From assembly GCA_020444985.1 (NCBI GenBank), contig JAGRHK010000024.1, positions 1-10,918 on the forward strand: 10,918 bases of DNA, written 5' to 3'. Of the stretch, positions 6,531 to 10,918 are shown one piece after another; the stretch's first letter is position 1; every line of letters begins with the position of its first letter. The translations under genes and the position numbers were made by a program. The stretch is from Candidatus Competibacteraceae bacterium (GTDB lineage Bacteria > Pseudomonadota > Gammaproteobacteria > Competibacterales > Competibacteraceae). Under the pieces are notes generated by a model that had not been told where the DNA came from, ran no database searches, and saw only the letters and a list, made by a program, of their open reading frames with translations.

Positions 6531-6562
6531 CCCCTCTCGCCCGTTTGGGGAGCGGAGAGGGG
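6531..6562. repeat. GC-rich hairpin CCCCTCTC/GAGAGGGG
   Basis: CCCCTCTC (6531-6538) pairs perfectly with GAGAGGGG (6555-6562), and CCC (6540-6542) can pair with GGG (6547-6549) inside. It lies about 55 bases after the stop of the EF-G-like gene in its transcription direction. It lacks a U tract on either side, so a classic intrinsic terminator is unlikely. It may be a dispersed intergenic palindrome or an mRNA-end stabiliser. Confidence 0.45.
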
Positions 6563-6615
6563 AGGGGAGGAATTGAAGGATTACTGAGCGAGACCAGCGG
6601 CTGGCGAAGCAGCGA

Positions 6616-8661
6616 TCAACCTTCCTGCTGCTTCTGATGAGCCGATTGCAGTTTGTGTTGAATGTCGCTGGGTACGGGGTCGTAATGGCTCAATTCAACA
6701 TCGTAGGAACCGTGGCCACCGGTCATCGATTTCAGTTGCGACTCATAGCCATCCAGTTCGGCCAACGGCGCCTGGGCCTTGATAATACTCATGCCGCGCG
6801 GCCCCGCATCGGTGCCGGCAATGCGGCCGCGACGGCTGGACAGATCGCCCGTGATAGCGCCCACACAATCCCCCGGCGCGCGCACTTCGAGATTGACAAT
6901 CGGTTCCAGGATAATCGGTCGGGCTTTACTCACTGCGTCCAGAAAGGCTTCGCGTCCGGCGGTGATAAAGGCAATTTCCTTGGAATCCACCGGGTGGTAT
7001 TTACCATCGTAAGCAATGGCGCGCACGTCCTGCATCGGATAGCCAGCGATTGCGCCCTCCTGCAAAGCCTCGCGCACGCCTTTTTCCACCGCTGGCAGGA
7101 ATGAGGTCGGAATGGTGCCGCCGACAACCTCGCTGACAAATTCGAAGCCGGCATCCCGAGGTAGCGGTTCAATGCGCATGAACACTTCGCCAAATTGGCC
7201 CGCCCCGCCCGTCTGCTTTTTATGGCGGTGATGACCTTCGGCATTCTGGCTGACGGTTTCCTTGTAAGCGATCTTGGGCGGCTTGGTCTCAACTTGCAGA
7301 TTATAGCGTTGCTGCATCTTTTCCAGGGTAATGCGCAAATGCAGGTCGCTCAGTCCACGCAACACGGTTTCCTTGGTATGCGTGTTATGTTCGATCGTCA
7401 GGCATGGATCTTCCTCCAGCAGTTTATTCACCGTGTCGGATAATTTCTGCTCATCGCCTCGGGTTGCAGCGCGGATGGCTAATCCAAACAACGGCGTGAG
7501 GAAACGGAGTGGCCGCAGATGGATCTGATCTTCCTCATGGGAATCGTGTAACACGACATCACGGTGAATATCATCTACTTTAGCGACGGCGCAGAGATCG
7601 CCAGGAATGCCCATCGTTATCTCAGGATGTTCCTTGCCATGAATCTGGAATAAATGACTCACCTTGAATGGCTTGCGTCCGTCGCCAATCAATAATTGAC
7701 TGTCCTTGGTAATCGTACCCTGATGGATGCGGAAAATGCCGAGCTTGCCGACAAACGGATCAATCATCACCTTGAAGACATGTGCGACGACATGTTGTTG
7801 TGGATCAGGGCTAGCGCGCAGCTCTTCAAGCGCCTCGCCCTCACCCTTGAGGAATGGCTCGGGGTTGCCCTCCAAAGGACTTGGCAATAACTTGACAAAA
7901 ACGTCCAGCAGTTCTTTCACGCCTGCGCCGGTGCGGGCGGAAACAAAGCAGATCGGCATCAAATGGCCTTCGCGCAGCGCTTTTTCGAAGGGTTCGTGTA
8001 GCTGCTCGGCTTGTAGATCCTCGCCCTGTTCCAAATACAGCGCCATAAGATCTTCATCCATCTCGACGACTTGATCGATCAGAGCCGAGTGTGTCGCGGC
8101 AACGCTGGAAAAATCGCTGTCCCCGGCGGGATTGAAGAAACAGTCTACGACGCTGGCGCCGCCATTAGCAGGCAGGTTAATCGGCAGGCATTCACGGCCA
8201 AAAATTTCCTGAATTTGTTCCACCAAGCCAGGAAGATCGAGGTTTTCCGCATCGATTTTATTGACAATAATCATCCGGCATTGCCGGCGTTCCGCCGCGC
8301 GCTCCATCATACGCTGAGTGACGGCTTCGATTCCGGTCTGTGCGTTGATAACCACCGCCACGGTTTCCACCGCTGGCAACACGGCAATCGCCTGGCCGAG
8401 AAAGTCCGGGAATCCGGGCGTGTCAATCAGATTGATATGCATGTCCTGATAGTCAAAGTTGACCAGCGCGGCATCCAGGGAGTGTTGATGGGCTTTTTCC
8501 TGTGGATCAAAGTCGCAAACCGTGTTGCCCTTTTCCACCGAACCGAGGGCGGCAAGCTTGCCTGATTGATGGAGAATGGATTCCACCAGGGTCGTTTTTC
8601 CTGCCGCACCATGCCCGACCAGGGCAATATTACGGATGGATTCGGTCGTATAGCTGACCAT
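6616..8661 (-). CDS. fusA2: elongation factor G-like translational GTPase (EF-G2/FusA2 type)
   Basis: This is a paralogue of EF-G, the ribosomal translocase. The 681 residues follow the EF-G order: G domain (about 8-285), domain II (about 290-375), III (about 385-460), IV (about 463-585, with GGAGQFGEVFMRIEPL) and V (about 586-668). G1 is GHGAAGKTT (16-24), G3 DTPG (80-83), G4 NKID (134-137) and G5 SAR (241-243). It differs from the housekeeping factor in two places. The switch I motif RGITI is absent (the region reads EKAHQHSLDAAL), and the residue after DTPG is F84, where canonical EF-G has the catalytic histidine. These traits and the shorter length place it in the EF-G-like group, not fusA of the str operon. 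A strong Shine-Dalgarno, AGGAGG (CCTCCT at 8667-8672 on plus), stands five bases before the ATG. The cellular role of this group is poorly settled. Confidence 0.9.
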   Translation of the reverse strand: MVSYTTESIRNIALVGHGAAGKTTLVESILHQSGKLAALGSVEKGNTVCDFDPQEKAHQHSLDAALVNFDYQDMHINLIDTPGFPDFLGQAIAVLPAVETVAVVINAQTGIEAVTQRMMERAAERRQCRMIIVNKIDAENLDLPGLVEQIQEIFGRECLPINLPANGGASVVDCFFNPAGDSDFSSVAATHSALIDQVVEMDEDLMALYLEQGEDLQAEQLHEPFEKALREGHLMPICFVSARTGAGVKELLDVFVKLLPSPLEGNPEPFLKGEGEALEELRASPDPQQHVVAHVFKVMIDPFVGKLGIFRIHQGTITKDSQLLIGDGRKPFKVSHLFQIHGKEHPEITMGIPGDLCAVAKVDDIHRDVVLHDSHEEDQIHLRPLRFLTPLFGLAIRAATRGDEQKLSDTVNKLLEEDPCLTIEHNTHTKETVLRGLSDLHLRITLEKMQQRYNLQVETKPPKIAYKETVSQNAEGHHRHKKQTGGAGQFGEVFMRIEPLPRDAGFEFVSEVVGGTIPTSFLPAVEKGVREALQEGAIAGYPMQDVRAIAYDGKYHPVDSKEIAFITAGREAFLDAVSKARPIILEPIVNLEVRAPGDCVGAITGDLSSRRGRIAGTDAGPRGMSIIKAQAPLAELDGYESQLKSMTGGHGSYDVELSHYDPVPSDIQHKLQSAHQKQQEG

Positions 8662-8865
8662 TAAGGCCTCCTTTCGATTTACTCAACAGTGGTTTTTCTA
8701 ATGTGTAAGGTTCAATTCAAGTCATGAAGTCTACAGTAACTGCCCGGGTTTCTCAGCGGACTCCATCATTTTTTTGTAATATTCTACGGTCGTCAGTCTT
8801 CTACCCTGTTTGCAACCGAACGATCTTACCATCGGTCAGTTCCTCATCGCGGGGCCGATTGGGTA

Positions 8866-8904
8866 GAAAGGGAGGCAGAGAAGTCCCCTCTGCATTCGCC
8901 TTTC
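8866..8904. repeat. two-step hairpin, possibly a dispersed repeat
   Basis: GAAAGG (8866-8871) pairs with CCTTTC (8899-8904), and GCAGAG (8875-8880) with CTCTGC (8888-8893). The two helices are separated by a 3/5-base internal loop and capped by the seven-base loop AAGTCCC. Twelve base pairs in a 39-base span in non-coding DNA is more than expected by chance. No T tract follows on either strand. Confidence 0.45.
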
Positions 8905-8938
8905 GAGTTTCCGTAGACCGCAGGTGAACCGGGAAACG

Positions 8939-8956
8939 GCGCTGCGAGCGCGTTTT
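8939..8956 (+). terminator. weak terminator-like hairpin
   Basis: GCGCT (8939-8943) pairs with AGCGC (8947-8951) over the loop GCG, followed by GTTTT (8952-8956). The form is that of a short intrinsic terminator on the plus strand, but the stem has only five pairs, the T run is short, and no plus-strand gene ends just upstream. It may be a relic of the element that left the transposase fragment downstream. Confidence 0.2.
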
Positions 8957-9010
8957 CTAAAAATCCAATGATCGGATCGGTTTGCGCTTTTTTCCAGCGG
9001 CGTGGAATGG

Positions 9011-9192
9011 GACGACGCCCTCAACCGGGAAATTCGGCGGGTCTTTGCCGAGAATTTCCCGGTCTCGGTACCCGGAAAGTCTGGCGGTAGATCCAACGCG
9101 AAGGGTTTGTCATGGCGCGTTGCACGGTCGAGCGCTTGATGCGCGTTCTGGGGCTACCAGGGGTCAGACGATTCAAGATTCAACGATCTTGA
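9011..9192 (+). pseudogene. decayed IS3-family transposase (OrfB) fragment
   Basis: Translating the plus strand gives the N-terminal region of an IS3-family OrfB (rve-type DDE transposase) across two frames. From 9011 the codons read DDALNREIRRVFAENFPV. A base is then missing near 9065-9066, where the family has a tyrosine codon (V-Y-G). The frame resumes at 9067 with GTRKVWR, a TAG at 9088-9090 where Gln is expected, then IQREGFVMARCTVERLM and RVLGLPGVRRFK, ending at TGA 9190-9192. The family pattern is ENFxVYGxRKVWRQLxREG followed by ARCTVERLMR. Only the part before the catalytic core is left: no DDE residues, no orfA and no terminal repeats were found. With a frameshift, a nonsense codon and both ends missing, it is inactive. 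It has the opposite strand to the genes on both sides. Confidence 0.8.
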
Positions 9193-9193
9193 A
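9172..9193. repeat. perfect 8-bp hairpin at the end of the IS3 remnant
   Basis: TTCAAGAT (9172-9179) and ATCTTGAA (9186-9193) are perfect inverted copies around the loop TCAACG. The hairpin covers the point where similarity to OrfB fades and a stop appears, so it may mark the breakpoint of the deletion that removed the rest of the element. No T tract follows. Confidence 0.45.
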
Positions 9194-9229
9194 CTTACTT
9201 AATCGACCGCTTTATCCCAAGACCACATT

Positions 9230-9247
9230 CCGATGCTTACGTATCGG
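9230..9247. repeat. short hairpin just downstream of rsmA
   Basis: CCGATGC (9230-9236) pairs with GTATCGG (9241-9247), seven pairs including one G-T (when the plus strand is read as RNA), over the tetraloop TTAC. It begins nine bases after the rsmA stop on the minus strand, where a 3' end structure would be expected, but no U tract follows, so its role as a terminator is doubtful. Confidence 0.35.
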
Positions 9248-9255
9248 CCCGTTAA

Positions 9256-10062
9256 TTAATGACTGTCGGTCTGGGTAGGTAAGACGTTGCTTAATGTCGC
9301 AAACGCTACCAAATCGAGGGTCTCGGGGCGAGCGCCTGGATCGACGCCCGCAGCTTCAATGTGCGCAGCGTTCAGCAATCCGTCAAGACTGTTGCGCAGG
9401 GTTTTGCGCCGCTGAGAAAAAGCTTGACGCACTAATGCGGCAAAACGTCGTTCGTCCTGCACGACAACCGGCAATGTTTCACGTGGAACCAGACGAACGA
9501 CGGCGGAACGAACCCTGGGCGGTGGACGGAATGCCTCCGGTCCGACCGTAAACAGGAATTCCACTCGACAACGGTATTGCAACATCACAGACAACCGGCC
9601 ATAAGCCGGGTCGCCGGGACTGGCCGCCATGCGCTCCACGACTTCCTGTTGCAACATAAAGTGCAAATCATGCAGATGTTCAGCTTGCGTTAGCAAATGG
9701 AACAGCAACGGCGTGGAGATGTTGTACGGCAGATTGCCGGCAACGCGTAAGCGAGGACCCTTGCCGCGCAACGCCGCGAAATTGAATGCCAGGGCATCAG
9801 CCTGATGGATGCGCAGCACGCCCAAGTTAGCGCAGCGCGATCGCAAAGGTTCCAGCAGATCGCGATCCAGTTCCACGACATCCAGTTCACCCATCGCTTG
9901 CAACAACGGTCGAGTCAGCGCGCCCAAGCCAGGGCCGATTTCTACCAGACATTCGCCGGGCTTGGGATGAATCACTGCGATAATGCGCGCGATAATGCTG
10001 GGATCATGCAGAAAATGTTGCCCAAAGCGTTTGCGCGGCGCATGCCGGGAGGCGACGCTCAC
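9256..10062 (-). CDS. rsmA: 16S rRNA dimethyladenosine transferase RsmA (KsgA)
   Basis: RsmA dimethylates two adjacent adenosines (A1518 and A1519 in E. coli numbering) near the 3' end of 16S rRNA, using S-adenosylmethionine, and acts as a late checkpoint in small-subunit assembly. The 268 residues have the normal family length. Visible motifs are RKRFGQHFLHD (10-20), the SAM-binding EIGPGLGALT (41-50), the acidic VELD (63-66), QADALAF (87-93), the catalytic NLPYNIS (110-116), FRPPPRV (178-184), AFSQRRKTLRN (214-224) and GARPETLD (243-250). The start is a GTG whose bases overlap the TGA of the upstream surA gene (GTGA), which suggests translational coupling. In E. coli pdxA lies between surA and ksgA and apaG follows; neither is present here. 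Confidence 0.97.
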   Translation of the reverse strand: MSVASRHAPRKRFGQHFLHDPSIIARIIAVIHPKPGECLVEIGPGLGALTRPLLQAMGELDVVELDRDLLEPLRSRCANLGVLRIHQADALAFNFAALRGKGPRLRVAGNLPYNISTPLLFHLLTQAEHLHDLHFMLQQEVVERMAASPGDPAYGRLSVMLQYRCRVEFLFTVGPEAFRPPPRVRSAVVRLVPRETLPVVVQDERRFAALVRQAFSQRRKTLRNSLDGLLNAAHIEAAGVDPGARPETLDLVAFATLSNVLPTQTDSH

Positions 10063-10918
10063 GGAGTTGCGGCGGCAGCCGTAGGCGGCGTCGATTGCAG
10101 GCGAATTTCCACATAGGCTTCATCGCGTAACCGACGCAGCCATTGCTCCCATTCTTCGTCGGAACGCCGCCGAAACAACACCTCACGCACCCGGTCGCGA
10201 TCCATATTACCGGTTGAGGCCTGAGCATTCGGGCGTGCGCCACCGCCCCCCCGCACATCCAAAAGTTTGACGATGTGAAACCCGCTTGGACTGCGAATCA
10301 GCGCACTGAACTGACCCGGCTGCAATTTGAATACGGCATCGGTAAACAAGGTTGGCAATTGATCGGCGCGTCGCCAACCTAGATCGCCCCCTTCCAGAGC
10401 TTGCTGACCGGCGGAAACGCCGGCGGCCAGTCGCCCAAAATCCTCACCCTGCGTTAGTCGCGCCAGGATATCTTCCGCCTGGCGTTTGGCGGTTGCGATC
10501 TGTTCTGGCGAAGCTTCTTCCGGCACGGCGATCAGAATCTGGGCAATGTGATATTCAGCGTCGCCACCGCCACCGCCACTCATTGGATTCACTTGCCCAG
10601 CCAATTGGGTTTGCACACTTTCTACGTCCTGATCGGAAATCTGAATCTGGCTGTCCACAACTTTTTGTCGTAATCGAGCAGTCATCAACTCCCGGCGCAC
10701 GTCATCGCGGAATTTGGCGAAACGGTTGCCATCCTTTTCGACCGTTTGCTGTAATTGAGCCAGACTCATGTTATTGCGTCGGGCCAGATTATCAATCGCG
10801 GTATTCAGAGTAGCGTCATCGACCGTGATCCCGTTGCGTTCGGCGGTGCGCAATTCCAGTTGGGACAGAATCAAGCGTTCCAGCACCTGACTTTCGAGAT
10901 CCGTCCTAGGAGGAATGG
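10059..10918 (-). CDS. surA: periplasmic chaperone SurA, partial (5' end outside window), single parvulin domain
   Basis: SurA escorts outer-membrane proteins through the periplasm to the BAM complex and belongs to the parvulin peptidyl-prolyl isomerase family. The frame is open to the right edge, giving about 285 codons; the signal peptide and the first part of the N-domain are missing. The N-domain shows LERLILSQLELRTAERNGI, the NNMSLAQLQQ region and RRELMTARLRQKVV. A Gly-rich linker then leads to one parvulin domain (about 111-213, counted from the GTG at 10886): EYHIAQILI, EDFGRLA, QQALEGGDLGW, QLPTLF and SGFHIVKLLDVRG. The C-terminal helix follows at once (REVLFRRRSDEEWEQWL...AYVEIRL), so the second parvulin domain of E. 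coli SurA is absent. The retained domain resembles E. coli P1. The stop overlaps the rsmA start by four bases. Confidence 0.92.
   Translation of the reverse strand, partial: IPPRTDLESQVLERLILSQLELRTAERNGITVDDATLNTAIDNLARRNNMSLAQLQQTVEKDGNRFAKFRDDVRRELMTARLRQKVVDSQIQISDQDVESVQTQLAGQVNPMSGGGGGDAEYHIAQILIAVPEEASPEQIATAKRQAEDILARLTQGEDFGRLAAGVSAGQQALEGGDLGWRRADQLPTLFTDAVFKLQPGQFSALIRSPSGFHIVKLLDVRGGGGARPNAQASTGNMDRDRVREVLFRRRSDEEWEQWLRRLRDEAYVEIRLQSTPPTAAAATP

Larger units (their letters stand above)
8662..9010. other. long spacer upstream of the EF-G-like gene, no recognisable intact gene
   Basis: This is the first part of a 594-base gap. Apart from the Shine-Dalgarno of the EF-G-like gene and the hairpin at 8866-8904, I see no gene that looks genuine. 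The promoter of the EF-G-like gene should be here, but no clear -35/-10 pair stands out. Short frames on both strands lack ribosome-binding sites and recognisable motifs. The stretch just before 9011 may hold further decayed transposase sequence that I cannot align by eye. Confidence 0.5.

Noticed and set aside
6637..8565. Long plus-strand frames opposite the EF-G-like gene (up to 164 codons)
   Set aside because: The minus-strand EF-G reading is unbroken with all domains in order; the plus-strand frames lack ribosome-binding sites and domains.
8836..9278. 86-codon minus-strand and 98-codon plus-strand frames in the rsmA/EF-G gap
   Set aside because: The plus-strand frame is crossed by the IS3 relic in other frames, and the minus-strand frame is antisense to it at one end. 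Neither has a ribosome-binding site or a family signature.
1..10918. CRISPR arrays, prophage, defence or toxin-antitoxin genes
   Set aside because: No regularly spaced direct repeats, phage structural genes or defence-type domains were seen; the window is mainly housekeeping genes.

Overview
The window looks like chromosomal DNA from a gammaproteobacterium. The reasons are a GyrB C-terminus of the gammaproteobacterial type, an AlgZ/AlgR (FimS/AlgR) two-component pair, a Uup-type ABC-F protein, and a SurA chaperone followed directly by RsmA (KsgA). Base composition is moderately GC-rich by eye and similar across the genes; the spacers are clearly more AT-rich. I cannot name the genus. Most of the window is ordinary housekeeping DNA. 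The unusual material is in the non-coding gaps and in the architecture of a few proteins.

Left part, plus strand (1-3794): the 3' end of gyrB overlaps by four bases, or nearly abuts, the sensor kinase gene algZ. A 71-base AT-rich spacer follows, then the response regulator gene algR, a tRNA-Thr(CGT) gene with its own promoter, and a lone FtsX/MacB-type ABC permease. The gap after the tRNA carries two adjacent DnaA-box-like motifs. These are worth noting because gyrB often sits beside dnaA-dnaN-recF and oriC in this class.

Right part, minus strand (3886-10918): reading along the minus strand from the right edge, surA (5' end outside the window) overlaps rsmA by four bases. Next comes a 594-base gap holding a decayed IS3-family transposase fragment and several hairpins, then an EF-G paralogue (FusA2-like). 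A spacer follows with a GC-rich hairpin and an AT-rich promoter/operator-like block. After it comes a gene for a small single-pass membrane protein, a spacer with a REP-like inverted doublet, and uup. The two halves converge at 3795-3885.

Functional themes: DNA topology (GyrB); signal transduction (AlgZ phosphorylating AlgR, which then acts on target promoters through its LytTR domain); translation and ribosome biogenesis (tRNA-Thr, RsmA, EF-G-like protein, Uup); and envelope biogenesis (SurA, the FtsX-like permease, the small membrane protein). I found no CRISPR array, phage module, toxin-antitoxin pair or biosynthetic cluster, and I do not claim a new defence or metabolic system. The best leads are an EF-G paralogue lacking the canonical switch I threonine motif and the switch II histidine, a SurA with one parvulin domain, a palindrome-rich promoter block before the small membrane protein gene, and the REP-like doublet.
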